A program made the position numbers and the translations under genes. Shown one piece after another: positions 6,853-15,496 of a stretch of 31,537 nt of DNA (positions are counted from its first letter, which is position 1; each line of letters opens with the position of its first letter). Source of the DNA: Bacillota bacterium (GTDB lineage Bacteria; Bacillota; Dethiobacteria; Dethiobacterales; Dethiobacteraceae); the NCBI GenBank assembly GCA_012800215.1, contig JAAZJT010000173.1, forward strand, positions 1 to 31,537, written 5' to 3'. The notes beneath the pieces were generated by a model. That model was not told the origin of the DNA, searched no databases, and worked only from the letters and a program-made list of their open reading frames with translations.

Positions 6853-8310
6853 TTAATGGTAATGACTTTGTACATAGGAATTTACTACTTGTAAATCGGA
6901 ATATGGCAGAGCTACGGAACCAATTAATTGATAGCTTTCCCTTCCTTTCCCTGTAATGAGGACAATGTCTCCAGGCTTTGCTATGGCTAAAGCAAAATGA
7001 ATAGCTTCTTGGCGTTCAGCAAAGTAAAATGGTTTTTTGCGCATATAAGCTGCAATATCGCAGGCAATAACAGCAGGGTCTTCATAGGCGGGGTTATCTG
7101 CTGTTAAGATAATGGTGTCAGCATATTTTTCAGCTACTAAACCCATCAGGGGTCGCTTGCCTCGATCACGATTTCCCCGGCAACCAAAGATGAGAATGAT
7201 CTTTTGATGGGGATATTCTGATATAGTTTGCAGTAACTTTTCTAATCCGTCCGGTGTATGAGCATAATCAAGATATACTTTAACCCCGGGGGGTGAAGGC
7301 AACAATTCTAAACGCCCTGGTACCATTTTTAACGCATCAATGCCTGTTATTATCTCAGGAATGCTAATTTGATCCGCCAGGGCCGCTGCAGCAGCGGCAA
7401 GAGCATTATAAACATTATAAAGTCCCGCTAAGTTTACCGTTAGATAAAATTTGCCCCAGGGTGAATTAATTGTGACAGTAGACCCACCGTGGGGTAATTT
7501 TTGAATATTTTCAGCCCTAACATCAGCTTTATTTTTTATACCATAAGTAACACAGCTATCAGTTAACTGTTGCAGCTGCCGGAAGTGCTGATCGTCTGCA
7601 TTAATGATGGCCTTGCCATTACTAAGTTTTAGCAGGTCAAGTAAATGTGCTTTAGCTTGAAAATAAAAATGCATGTTTTGATGATAATCAAGATGTTCAC
7701 GTGATAAATTAGTAAAAATTGCTGCATGAAAAAAACAGTGCTCCACTCTTTTTTGCACCAGCGCATGTGATGAAACTTCCATAGCCACATGTCTGACGCC
7801 TTCCTGCTTTAGCTGCCAAAGTGTTTTATGCAGTTCTTCTGCATCAGGGGTGGTCAAAGACTGTTTTCTATACTGCTTAGTGGTTTTTACACCAACTGTA
7901 CCCATGAGCGCGCTTTTACGGCTGGCTGCTTGATAGATTTCATATAAGAAATGAGCAGTGGTTGTCTTACCGTTGGTACCAGTAATGCCGGTAATATGCA
8001 GCTCTTGGCTTGGATGCCCAAAAAAACGGTCAGAAAAATAGGACAAGAAATGACGGGTATTTTCTATAATAATTACTGGTACTGTCACTGTTTTAAGCAC
8101 AGGCTTTTCTTCACTGGCTATCACTATAGCACCATTTTTTATTGCTTCTTGGATATAACAGTGACCATTTTCTTTTTCTCCGCGGATGCAAATGTAGAGA
8201 TAACCTTGTTTAATTTTGCGTGAATCTGCAGAAAAACCCTGAATTTCAGCTGGTAGTGTGCCATGAATTGTTAAATCAGGATAGCCAGAAAGCAAGGGTA
8301 AGAGTTTCAT
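6853..8310 (-). CDS. murE: UDP-N-acetylmuramoyl-tripeptide synthetase (MurE family)
   Basis: A 485-residue Mur ligase that adds the third amino acid to the peptidoglycan precursor UDP-MurNAc-L-Ala-D-Glu, using ATP. Visible features are the N-terminal UDP-binding domain, ATP loop GTNGKTTTAH (111-120), LTTPD, the EVSSHAL segment, carbamylated lysine Lys220 in FQAKAHLL, DYAHTPDGLEKLL, FGCRGNRDRGKRP, DNPA (405-408) and GKGRE (454-458). Enzymes that add meso-diaminopimelate normally have DNPR at the third-residue pocket. Here the Arg is Ala, as in lysine-adding enzymes, although the GKGxE glutamate is kept, so the substrate is uncertain. ATG start with GGAGG upstream. It is the last gene of copA-nth-murE and not in a mur/fts cluster, so it may be a second MurE paralog. 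Confidence 0.9.
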   Translation of the reverse strand: MKLLPLLSGYPDLTIHGTLPAEIQGFSADSRKIKQGYLYICIRGEKENGHCYIQEAIKNGAIVIASEEKPVLKTVTVPVIIIENTRHFLSYFSDRFFGHPSQELHITGITGTNGKTTTAHFLYEIYQAASRKSALMGTVGVKTTKQYRKQSLTTPDAEELHKTLWQLKQEGVRHVAMEVSSHALVQKRVEHCFFHAAIFTNLSREHLDYHQNMHFYFQAKAHLLDLLKLSNGKAIINADDQHFRQLQQLTDSCVTYGIKNKADVRAENIQKLPHGGSTVTINSPWGKFYLTVNLAGLYNVYNALAAAAAALADQISIPEIITGIDALKMVPGRLELLPSPPGVKVYLDYAHTPDGLEKLLQTISEYPHQKIILIFGCRGNRDRGKRPLMGLVAEKYADTIILTADNPAYEDPAVIACDIAAYMRKKPFYFAERQEAIHFALAIAKPGDIVLITGKGRESYQLIGSVALPYSDLQVVNSYVQSHYH

Positions 8311-8374
8311 TCTTATCCTCCATCAATTGCTTACTTTGTCATTATTCCCAAACGTAGGCAAAGATTTGCATTTG

Positions 8375-9022
8375 TCAGGAGGAAGGTTGAGGATTTTTCT
8401 TTACTTCATCGCAATGTGCGCTAACCGGACACTGCAAACATTGTGGATTACGTGCTTTACAGGTATAACGCCCATGCAAAATGAGCAGGTGGTGTGCATC
8501 TTTCCATCGCTGGCGCGGAATAGCTTCTTTTAATTGTTCCTCGGTTTCCAATACAGTATTACCTTTGGATAAACCTGTACGTTTGGCCACACGAAAAACA
8601 TGAGTATCAACAGCCAGTGCAGGGATGTCAAAAGCATTTGCAAGAACAACATTGGCCGTTTTTCTGCCAACTCCCGGTAAATTTACTAATTCAGCAAATG
8701 TTTGTGGCACTTCTCCCTTATATTTTGTTACGATGTCGCGTGCTGTAGCCAGAATATGTTTGCTTTTGCTGCGGAAAAGCCCCAGCGTTTTTATTTTAGC
8801 TGCCAGCTCTTCCTCAGTTAGCGTTAGTAACTCTTGCGGGCCAGGAAATGCGGAAAAAAGTTTTTCTGTAACTTTATTAACTTGTTTATCTGTTGATTGT
8901 GCCGAAAGAATTGTTGCAACCAGCAACTGCCACGGAGTGCTAAAATTAAGTTCCGTGGCAGGAGACGGTATCTTTTGCTGAAGTATATCAAGAATAGCTT
9001 TAGCTTTTGCTTTGCGAGACAT
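8375..9022 (-). CDS. nth: Endonuclease III
   Basis: A 215-residue DNA glycosylase/AP lyase that removes oxidised pyrimidines in base-excision repair. It shows the helix-hairpin-helix LPGVGRKTANVVL with the catalytic lysine, the catalytic aspartate in VDTHVFRV, and a C-terminal [4Fe-4S] motif C-x6-C-x2-C-x5-C (CKARNPQCLQCPVSAHC). Length is typical. Its ATG lies two bases after the copA stop, and its GGAGTT ribosome site lies within the last codons of copA, so the two are translationally linked. murE follows 64 nt downstream. Pairing with a copper exporter may be chance or may reflect oxidative damage under copper stress; that is inference. Confidence 0.95.
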   Translation of the reverse strand: MSRKAKAKAILDILQQKIPSPATELNFSTPWQLLVATILSAQSTDKQVNKVTEKLFSAFPGPQELLTLTEEELAAKIKTLGLFRSKSKHILATARDIVTKYKGEVPQTFAELVNLPGVGRKTANVVLANAFDIPALAVDTHVFRVAKRTGLSKGNTVLETEEQLKEAIPRQRWKDAHHLLILHGRYTCKARNPQCLQCPVSAHCDEVKKNPQPSS

Positions 9023-9024
9023 TT

Positions 9025-11457
9025 TTACAACTCCGCTTTAATCTTTTTACGCCGCAGGCGAAGTGAGTTTAATAAGACAGAAACTGAAGACATGGCCATA
9101 GCCAAAGCAGCAATAGCAGGGTTAAGACGTCCTGAACTAGCAATGGGAATAGCTAAAATATTGTACCCAAAAGCCCAAAAAAGGTTTTGCTTAATAATAC
9201 TAAAGGTAGCTTTTGCTAAGTTGATTGCCGTTACCACTGAAGTCAGATCACCGCGAATAAGTGTAATGTCGGAAGCTTCTATAGCTACATCTGTTCCTGT
9301 GCCAATGGCAATACCCACATTGGCCTGAGCCAATGCTGGTGCATCATTAATGCCGTCACCCACCATCGCCACTACAAGTCCTTCTTGTTGTAGGCGTCTT
9401 ACTTCCAATTCTTTTTGGTCCGGCAAGACTTGTGCCAAGATACGGGTAATGCCAACTTTTTCGGCGATGGCCTTGGCTGTACGCTCATTGTCACCGGTGA
9501 GCATAATAGTAGTCAAGCCGCTTTTATGCAGATATTCAATTGCCAGGTGGCTTTCTTCTTTTACTGTGTCGGCAACGGCAATAATGCCGACTAAATTATT
9601 ATCCACCACCACTAACATAGCAGTTTTGCCTTCTTCCTCCAGCTGTTTTAGGCTATTCTCAACTTGGTCTAATAAGATATTTTTTTCTTGCATTAACTTT
9701 CTATTACCCATTATAATTTGCTGTTTGCCGATATTAGCGCTAATTCCCTTGCCTGGGATTGCAGTAAAGGAGGAAGCTTCCTTTAAGCTAAGGCCTCTTT
9801 TTTGTGCTTCATTCACAATGGCCTGCCCCAATGGATGTTCGGATCCGGTTTCGCCACTGGCTGCAAGCGTAAGAAGTTGCTCTTCATTAAATTCGTTAAG
9901 TGTTATTATATCAGTTACGGAAGGTTTTCCCTTTGTAATGGTACCGGTTTTATCAAAAATAACAGTGTTAACATCGAGGATGGTTTGTAAACTTTCCGCA
10001 TCTTTGATTAAGATACCATTTTCAGCACCTAGTCCGGTGCCCACCATAATGGCTGTGGGCGTTGCCAAACCCAGAGCACAAGGACAGGCAATAACCAAAA
10101 CTGCTATAGCAGCAAATACTGCCCGGCCAAGTGAGTCTGTCCCTCCCCACAGGAGCCAGCCGGCAAAAGTAGTTAAGGCAATCAGGACAACTACCGGAAC
10201 AAAATAACCTGTTACTTTATCAGCTAATTCCTGAATAGGTGCTTTGGAACCCTGCGCTTCTTCTACCATCTTAATAATTTGTGCCAGAAAAGTATCTTTA
10301 CCGACTTTAGTTGCTTTTAACTGAATAGTACCGTTTTTATTAATAGTTGCTCCTACAACAGAATCGCCTGGTAATTTTTCTACCGGAAGGCTTTCTCCAG
10401 TGACCATGGATTCATCGATAGTGGTATTTCCCTTTACAATTTCTCCATCAACGGGTATTTTTTCACCAGGGCGCACTACCAGCAGATCACCCACTTTTAC
10501 TTGTTCCACAGGTACTTCCTGCTCTTTACCATCTACAATAAGACGAGCAGTTTTTGCACCTAATTCCAGCAGTTTACGAATAGCACCAGAGGTTTTACTT
10601 TTAGCAATGGCTTCCAGATAGCGCCCTAGAAGATGAAAAGCCATAATCATACTGGAGATGCCCATGAAAGAGATGGCATTAGGTATAAAAAAAGCAGCTA
10701 TTCCCCAGCCATAGGCTGAAAGTGAACCTAAGGAAATAAGCACATCCATATTGGCACTGCCATGGCGGAGAGAGCGCCAGGCACCACGGTGTGTCGGCAT
10801 CCCTGCCCAGAAAACAATGGGCGTTGCCGCGATTAACATAATCCAGTCATGGTGTGGGATGTGGATGTTATAACGATACTCTAAAAACATCATCGTTTCT
10901 GTAATTACAGTAATGGCTAATACAAAGAATAAGGTGCGTTTTCGGGCGCTCAGCTCGGCTTGCTCGCGCATTTCGTGTTCATCTGCACTGCGTTGTTCAA
11001 CTACTTCTTCACTGTGTACACCGTATCCAATATCTTCTATTGCACTGATAATCATTTTTTTGTTTAGTTTCGTACTGTCATAGTTGACAGTAACCTTTTC
11101 TGTCGCCAAATTGACAGTAGCGGTATGAATACCTTCAAGTTTATTTAACACGCGCTCTATTGCCGCGGCACAGGCAGCACAAGTCATACCGGTCACAGGG
11201 AGTACAAGTTTAGTTTCAGCTTCTTTTAATTGCTCAATTACTTCATACCCCAAATCAGTAATGACGCGGCGGATATCTTGTAGGCTAATTTTTTGTGGAT
11301 TATAAGTGACGGTTACTTTTGCGGCAGCAAAATTGACTGCTGCCTCGGCAATGCCTTCATTTTTTTGCAATGCCTTTTCAATGCTGCTGGCACAGGCAGC
11401 ACAACTCATTCCACCGACCTTTAGTGTTTCTTTTTGCAAGTTCTGCAGTTTAGACAT
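9025..11457 (-). CDS. copA: Copper-exporting P1B-type ATPase
   Basis: An 810-residue heavy-metal P-type ATPase in the cell membrane that exports Cu(I). It begins with two heavy-metal-associated domains, each with a CxxC site (Cys19/Cys22 in GMSCAAC and Cys93/Cys96 in GMTCAAC). Next come membrane helices from about residue 175, the actuator TGES (353-356), the intramembrane CPC (458-460) that marks Cu/Ag pumps, the phosphorylated Asp502 in DKTGT, an HP motif (GSEHPLG) and GDGINDAPA before the last helices. ATG start after GGTGTT. The promoter and a CsoR-like GC-rich palindrome lie upstream. No copZ chaperone or csoR gene is in the window. It is the first gene of a copA-nth-murE unit. CPC rather than CPH or SPC supports monovalent copper. 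Confidence 0.95.
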   Translation of the reverse strand: MSKLQNLQKETLKVGGMSCAACASSIEKALQKNEGIAEAAVNFAAAKVTVTYNPQKISLQDIRRVITDLGYEVIEQLKEAETKLVLPVTGMTCAACAAAIERVLNKLEGIHTATVNLATEKVTVNYDSTKLNKKMIISAIEDIGYGVHSEEVVEQRSADEHEMREQAELSARKRTLFFVLAITVITETMMFLEYRYNIHIPHHDWIMLIAATPIVFWAGMPTHRGAWRSLRHGSANMDVLISLGSLSAYGWGIAAFFIPNAISFMGISSMIMAFHLLGRYLEAIAKSKTSGAIRKLLELGAKTARLIVDGKEQEVPVEQVKVGDLLVVRPGEKIPVDGEIVKGNTTIDESMVTGESLPVEKLPGDSVVGATINKNGTIQLKATKVGKDTFLAQIIKMVEEAQGSKAPIQELADKVTGYFVPVVVLIALTTFAGWLLWGGTDSLGRAVFAAIAVLVIACPCALGLATPTAIMVGTGLGAENGILIKDAESLQTILDVNTVIFDKTGTITKGKPSVTDIITLNEFNEEQLLTLAASGETGSEHPLGQAIVNEAQKRGLSLKEASSFTAIPGKGISANIGKQQIIMGNRKLMQEKNILLDQVENSLKQLEEEGKTAMLVVVDNNLVGIIAVADTVKEESHLAIEYLHKSGLTTIMLTGDNERTAKAIAEKVGITRILAQVLPDQKELEVRRLQQEGLVVAMVGDGINDAPALAQANVGIAIGTGTDVAIEASDITLIRGDLTSVVTAINLAKATFSIIKQNLFWAFGYNILAIPIASSGRLNPAIAALAMAMSSVSVLLNSLRLRRKKIKAEL

Positions 11458-11471
11458 ATCAACACCTCATT

Positions 11472-11492
11472 ATGCCCCCACCCAGGGGGGTA
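11472..11492 (-). promoter_or_regulatory. CsoR-like copper operator
   Basis: An imperfect GC-rich inverted repeat (minus strand TACCCCCCTGGGTGGGGGCA) lies between the predicted transcript start and copA. G/C-tract pseudopalindromes flanked by T/A are the known target form of the copper sensor CsoR. No csoR gene is in the window, so this rests on motif and position. Confidence 0.6.
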
Positions 11493-11502
11493 GGATATAA
11501 TC

Positions 11503-11531
11503 AAAATAACACTTTTCATAACTTCTGTCAA
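11503..11531 (-). promoter_or_regulatory. copA promoter
   Basis: Minus-strand TTGACA (11531-11526) and TATTTT (11508-11503) are 17 nt apart. The predicted start near 11496 places the CsoR-like palindrome immediately downstream. Confidence 0.65.
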
Positions 11532-11581
11532 TTAGTTTCTACTAAGTTTAAGTTTTCTATTGCTCTTCATTTTTAAATTAA

Positions 11582-11608
11582 AGCCTGCATGCTTTTCCCA
11601 TGCAGGCT
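11582..11608 (-). terminator. glnA terminator
   Basis: AGCCTGCATG and CATGCAGGCT form a perfect 10-bp stem seven nt after the glnA stop, followed on the minus strand by TTTAATTT. Confidence 0.8.
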
Positions 11609-11614
11609 AAGTAA

Positions 11615-12946
11615 CTAGTAAATTGTTAAATAGTTGTCCAACTCCCATTTATGGACCTGTTTGCGATAGCGATCCCATTCTATAGATTTCGCCTCCATAA
11701 AACGACTATAAATATGTTCTCCCAAGGTTTCTTTTATTACCTCATTCTGAGATAGCTCGTGTAAAGCTTCCCCTAAATCTGAGGGCAAGCAATCAATACC
11801 TATTTTTTTGCGCTCTTGTTTTGTCATATCATAAATATTTAAATCTACAGGTTCTGGTGGTTCGATTTTATTTATAATTCCATCCAGTCCTGCTGCCAGC
11901 GTTACAGCTAATGCCAAGTAGGGATTACAGGACGGGTCAGGGTTGCGAATTTCAATACGTGTACCGGTACCGCGCCTGGCTGGAATACGAATCAGGGGAC
12001 TGCGATTGTGTTCGCTCCAGGCAATGTAAACAGGAGCTTCATATCCGGGAACCAGACGTTTGTAAGAATTAACAAGTGGATTTGTTATGGCACAGAAACC
12101 TTTTACATGTTTTAACATACCACCTATATAATAGCGCGCCGTATCAGATAATTGTGAGGGAGCGTCAGGATCATAAAAAGCGTTTTGCCCATTCTTAAAC
12201 AGGGATTGATGTGTATGCATACCGGAGCCGGCAATACCATAAATTGGTTTGGGCATAAAAGTAGCATGCAGATTATGCTGCATAGCTATAGTCCGTACCA
12301 CCAGCTTAAAAGTAGCAATATTATCGGCTGTTGTCAGGGCATCTGCATATTTAAAGGCAATTTCATGTTGTCCCGGTGCAACTTCGTGATGAGAAGCTTC
12401 TATTTCAAAACCCATTTCCTGTAGTGTCAGGACCATATCACGCCTTGCCGCTTCTCCCAAGTCAACAGGCATTAAATCAAAATAGCTGCCACGATCATTA
12501 GTTATTGTGGTAGCACGGCCTGCTTCATCCTTCTGAAAAAGAAAAAATTCTGCTTCTGGCCCTGCATACATGATGTAGCCAAGAGCTGCTGCTTTATCAA
12601 TTACGCGGCGGAGTGTATTGCGGGGGCAGCCAGCAAATGGTGTGCCATCAGGGTTGTAAATATCACAGATTAAACGTCCCTCTGCCACTCCATTTTGAGT
12701 TTGCCAGGGAAAGACAGTAAAAGTATTTATATCAGGACGTAAATACATATCTGATTCCTCAATGCGGACAAAACCTTCAATGGAAGAACCATCAAACATT
12801 AATTCTCCAGCCAAAGCCTTTTCTAGTTGCTGCACTGGAATAGCAACATTTTTGGAAATGCCAAAAACATCAACAAATTGTAGGCGAATAAACTTAATAT
12901 TCAGTTCCTTGACTAGTTTTAAAATATCTTCTTTAGTTTTAGCCAT
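11615..12946 (-). CDS. glnA: Glutamine synthetase type I
   Basis: A 443-residue type I glutamine synthetase making glutamine from glutamate, ammonia and ATP; a cytoplasmic dodecamer by family. Visible are FVDVFGISKN, ELMFDGSSIEGF, the metal ligands in GPEAEFFLF and EVAPGQHEIAFKYA, GSGMHTHQSL, the glutamate flap NPLVNSYKRLVPGYEAP, and RIPARRGTGTRIEIRNPDPSCNPYL. The length and the lack of the ~25-residue insertion and adenylylation site indicate the GS-I-alpha form of Gram-positive bacteria, controlled by feedback and not by adenylylation. It has its own strong promoter directly after the stop of the upstream gene. I see no clear GlnR operator and no glnR gene beside it. Confidence 0.96.
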   Translation of the reverse strand: MAKTKEDILKLVKELNIKFIRLQFVDVFGISKNVAIPVQQLEKALAGELMFDGSSIEGFVRIEESDMYLRPDINTFTVFPWQTQNGVAEGRLICDIYNPDGTPFAGCPRNTLRRVIDKAAALGYIMYAGPEAEFFLFQKDEAGRATTITNDRGSYFDLMPVDLGEAARRDMVLTLQEMGFEIEASHHEVAPGQHEIAFKYADALTTADNIATFKLVVRTIAMQHNLHATFMPKPIYGIAGSGMHTHQSLFKNGQNAFYDPDAPSQLSDTARYYIGGMLKHVKGFCAITNPLVNSYKRLVPGYEAPVYIAWSEHNRSPLIRIPARRGTGTRIEIRNPDPSCNPYLALAVTLAAGLDGIINKIEPPEPVDLNIYDMTKQERKKIGIDCLPSDLGEALHELSQNEVIKETLGEHIYSRFMEAKSIEWDRYRKQVHKWELDNYLTIY

Positions 12947-12979
12947 TTTCTTCCCCTTCGCGCAAAATCTTCATACCTG

Positions 12980-13009
12980 ATTATATCGGCACTCCGTAAA
13001 TTGTGTCAA
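12980..13009 (-). promoter_or_regulatory. glnA promoter
   Basis: Minus-strand TTGACA (13009-13004) and TATAAT (12985-12980) match consensus in all 12 positions, with an 18-nt spacer. It begins only 6 nt from the stop codon of the upstream gene, so glnA is transcribed independently. Confidence 0.85.
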
Positions 13010-13014
13010 GCTAA

Positions 13015-14259
13015 TCAAAACAGTTTCAAGCGCTTTAATACTTCTGCCAGAGCCAATTTTTGATGTTCATAAGTTAGTCCGCCTTGTAAATAAACCTCAT
13101 AGGGTGGGCGCAGCGGAGCATCGGCGGTTAATTCGCTACTAGCCCCCTGTACAAAGGTTCCTGCTGCCATAATAATCTCATCTTGATAGCCCACCATGGG
13201 TGCCGATTGTGGCACCACATAGCTATCAACGGGCGAAACTGCTTGTACAGCTTGGCAAAATTGCTGCAGCAATTCCGGTTCCCCCATGCAGATTGCCTGA
13301 ACTATATCTCCCCGTGGGTCATTAGGTAAGGGGCTGACTTTGAAGCCTAAGTGCGCAAAAAGTGCTGCTGCCAGTACCATACCCTTCAGAGCTTGACTGA
13401 CTTGATGTGGCGCCAAAAATAATCCCTGATAATAAAGACGCTTAACGATGCCCATGGCACCCAATTCACTGCCTAACCCCGGCGCTGTTAAACGCCAGGA
13501 TACTTTTTCTACTAGATCAGCCCGGCCTACCACATAACCACCACTTGGAGCTATGCCTGCACCGGGATTTTTTATGAGCGAGCCAGCACAAAGATCTGCA
13601 CCAACATGGCAAGGTTCATTTATTTCTACAAACTCACCGTAACAATTGTCGACAAAAACAACAGCTGTCGGTTGCCGTTCCTTGACAGCCTGAACAATTT
13701 CAGCAATATCCTCTGTCCGCAGTGAACGGCGGCTTGCATAACCGCGTGAACGCTGTATTAAAACTACATGTGCCGGACTGGCCAAGACATTATCTAGTTC
13801 TATATTGTTAATCCCGGCTGTACAATCAACTTCCGCATAGGAAATATTTAGATCTGCTAAACCACCAAAGATGTTGGAATTTAGACCGAGTGCTTTCTGT
13901 AAAGTATCGTAGGGACTACCGGTAAGCGATACCAATCTGTCTCCAGATTTAAGAATACCATAGAGACTGGCTGCTATAGCATGAGTACCGGATACAAACT
14001 GGGGCCTTACCAGTCCTGCTTCTCCGCCAAAAACGCTGGCATAAAGATTGTCAAGTTTTTCACGCCCTAAATCATTGTAGCCATAGCCTGTAGACTCAGC
14101 GAAGCACATCTCATCAATATGTAACTTGCGAAAAGCATCTAATACACGTGCTTGATTAATAAGTGCTGTTTCTTCTATTTTTTTAAATTGAAGCTGTAGA
14201 CTTTCTTCAAGCATATTAATTAGTTGAAGCTGTTGTTGTAAACTTTCATACATTTTCAT
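13015..14259 (-). CDS. Methionine gamma-lyase-family PLP protein (YnbB / 'aluminium resistance' family)
   Basis: A 414-residue pyridoxal-phosphate enzyme of the fold-type I family annotated as aluminium resistance protein or methionine gamma-lyase-related (YnbB of Bacillus). It has the family's FAESTGYGYNDLGREKL segment, FVSGTHAIAASLYGILKSGD, the PLP aspartate in VFVDNCYGEF, and the Schiff-base lysine in CAGSLIKNPGAGIAPSGGYVVG. The true reaction is not settled; carbon-sulfur lyase or cysteine desulfhydrase chemistry is inferred from relatives. ATG start with an AAAGG site. In many Bacillota this gene sits between hfq/miaA or spoVK and glnA, and the same order occurs here. The spoVK-like gene upstream is separated by a strong terminator. 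Confidence 0.85.
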   Translation of the reverse strand: MKMYESLQQQLQLINMLEESLQLQFKKIEETALINQARVLDAFRKLHIDEMCFAESTGYGYNDLGREKLDNLYASVFGGEAGLVRPQFVSGTHAIAASLYGILKSGDRLVSLTGSPYDTLQKALGLNSNIFGGLADLNISYAEVDCTAGINNIELDNVLASPAHVVLIQRSRGYASRRSLRTEDIAEIVQAVKERQPTAVVFVDNCYGEFVEINEPCHVGADLCAGSLIKNPGAGIAPSGGYVVGRADLVEKVSWRLTAPGLGSELGAMGIVKRLYYQGLFLAPHQVSQALKGMVLAAALFAHLGFKVSPLPNDPRGDIVQAICMGEPELLQQFCQAVQAVSPVDSYVVPQSAPMVGYQDEIIMAAGTFVQGASSELTADAPLRPPYEVYLQGGLTYEHQKLALAEVLKRLKLF

Positions 14260-14282
14260 TTCTACCTTTCCTTTTCCTTTAC

Positions 14283-14324
14283 AAAAAAACTTCCTTTCTG
14301 CCTTATTGTAGCAGAAAGGAAGTT
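14283..14324 (-). terminator. Terminator after the spoVK-like gene
   Basis: A perfect 14-bp stem (AACTTCCTTTCTGC with GCAGAAAGGAAGTT, 9-nt loop), followed on the minus strand by seven U. Confidence 0.92.
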
Positions 14325-14347
14325 AAGCAGCAATTTTTCCCTAAAAA

Positions 14348-15340
14348 TTATGCTTGCCACAACTTAAATTCTGATTCTTCTTCATCTAACTGCGAGAAAT
14401 CTTCCCGTGTAAGCATTATTAGTTCTTCGCGACTATAAATATGACGATTTACCAATCTTAGAGCTTGCCGGCGAATAGCTTTTTCAATTAGATTGCGTAC
14501 CAAGCGTGCGTTGCTAAAATTTGTTTTATTTGATTCCAGCTGTTCTTGCAGGTATTCACCTAAAAATTCTGCTGCACCAATCGTCAATTTATATTGTCTT
14601 TCAGCCACCATTTTATGTGCAATTTCCAAAAGTTCTTCACAACTATAATCAGGAAACTGTAAATGGATGGGAAAACGCGACCGCAAACCTGGATTAGTAC
14701 GTAGAAATTTTTCCATTTCCCGCTCATACCCGGCTAAGATGAGTATAATGTCATTTTTATGGTCTTCCATAGCCTTGACAAGAGTATCAATGGCTTCCTT
14801 GCCAAAATCTTTCTCTCCACCACGGGCCAAAGAATAAGCTTCATCAATAAAAAGGATGCCACCCATAGCCTTTTTAAGCTGTTCACGGCATTTTTGCGCC
14901 GTATGACCAATATATTCTCCAACTAAGTCGGCTCTTTCCACTTCTATCAGATGCCCTTTAGGCAAGACCTTTAATTCTGCCAACATTTTACCTAAGATAC
15001 GAGCTACAGTAGTTTTGCCTGTGCCAGGATTCCCCTTGAAAATCATATGTAAAACTAAGCTATCATTTCTTAATCGGAACTGTTCCCTTCTGCGACAAAT
15101 TTCAACATAGGCACGTATTTCTTTCACCAATTCTTTAACCTTACCTAATCCTACTAGCTGTTCAAGCTCACCAACCAGCCGTTGTATCCCCTCTTCCGTT
15201 TCCGTTTTATATACTGTTTCTTTATTTACTTCTGGTATAGATGGGGCTTGAGTTGTGGGTTCAGTTCTATTTTCCCGGCTTTGTTTTAATTTTTTGTCCT
15301 CCAGCGAGTAGGTTAAACTAAACCGGGTAGTCTGCTTCAT
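14348..15340 (-). CDS. spoVK: AAA+ ATPase, stage V sporulation protein K / CbxX type
   Basis: A 330-residue AAA+ ATPase of the CbxX/CfqX-SpoVK group. In Bacillus, SpoVK is needed for late spore maturation in the mother cell. A charged N-terminal linker of about 60 residues is followed by LVGLGKVKELVKEI, Walker A GNPGTGKTTVARIL, Walker B ILFIDEAYSLARGG, the sensor region DIILILAGYEREM, the arginine-finger region NPGLRSRFP, and a C-terminal helical lid with NARLVRNLIEKAI. The frame is open upstream to 15454, but that stretch contains a terminator hairpin and the promoter. The ATG at 15340 has a GGAGGGATTGT ribosome site and fits the family start. The hfq terminator lies upstream, so it is its own unit. 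Sspl-type gene sspH at 22514 supports a sporulating host. Confidence 0.85.
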   Translation of the reverse strand: MKQTTRFSLTYSLEDKKLKQSRENRTEPTTQAPSIPEVNKETVYKTETEEGIQRLVGELEQLVGLGKVKELVKEIRAYVEICRRREQFRLRNDSLVLHMIFKGNPGTGKTTVARILGKMLAELKVLPKGHLIEVERADLVGEYIGHTAQKCREQLKKAMGGILFIDEAYSLARGGEKDFGKEAIDTLVKAMEDHKNDIILILAGYEREMEKFLRTNPGLRSRFPIHLQFPDYSCEELLEIAHKMVAERQYKLTIGAAEFLGEYLQEQLESNKTNFSNARLVRNLIEKAIRRQALRLVNRHIYSREELIMLTREDFSQLDEEESEFKLWQA

Positions 15341-15359
15341 ACAATCCCTCCATAGGAAC

Positions 15360-15388
15360 ATTATATGCGCAGACATCTTATTTTGTAA
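15360..15388 (-). promoter_or_regulatory. Promoter of the spoVK-like gene
   Basis: Minus-strand TTACAA (15388-15383) and TATAAT (15365-15360) are 17 nt apart, a sigma-A-type promoter. The wider -10, CATATAAT, also resembles the sporulation sigma-E -10 (CATACAAT), but I see no convincing sigma-E -35. Confidence 0.55.
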
Positions 15389-15390
15389 GT

Positions 15391-15415
15391 AAAAAAAGCT
15401 GTTTAAAAACAGCTT
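15391..15415 (-). terminator. Terminator of the miaB-mutS-mutL-miaA-hfq operon
   Basis: AAGCTGTT and AACAGCTT (8 bp, loop of 4) followed on the minus strand by a U-run, about 80 nt beyond the hfq stop. Confidence 0.8.
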
Positions 15416-15496
15416 CTTATTACTTAGTTTTCCATGATGGCTTTGAAGATACAATAAACAGTCATATCAAAATGAAACTTTAGATGCAGCAAACAA

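Noticed and set aside
9350..10207. A 285-codon plus-strand ORF opposite copA.
   Set aside because: It is an antisense shadow rich in Ser/Thr/Pro with no family features, and copA on the other strand is certain.
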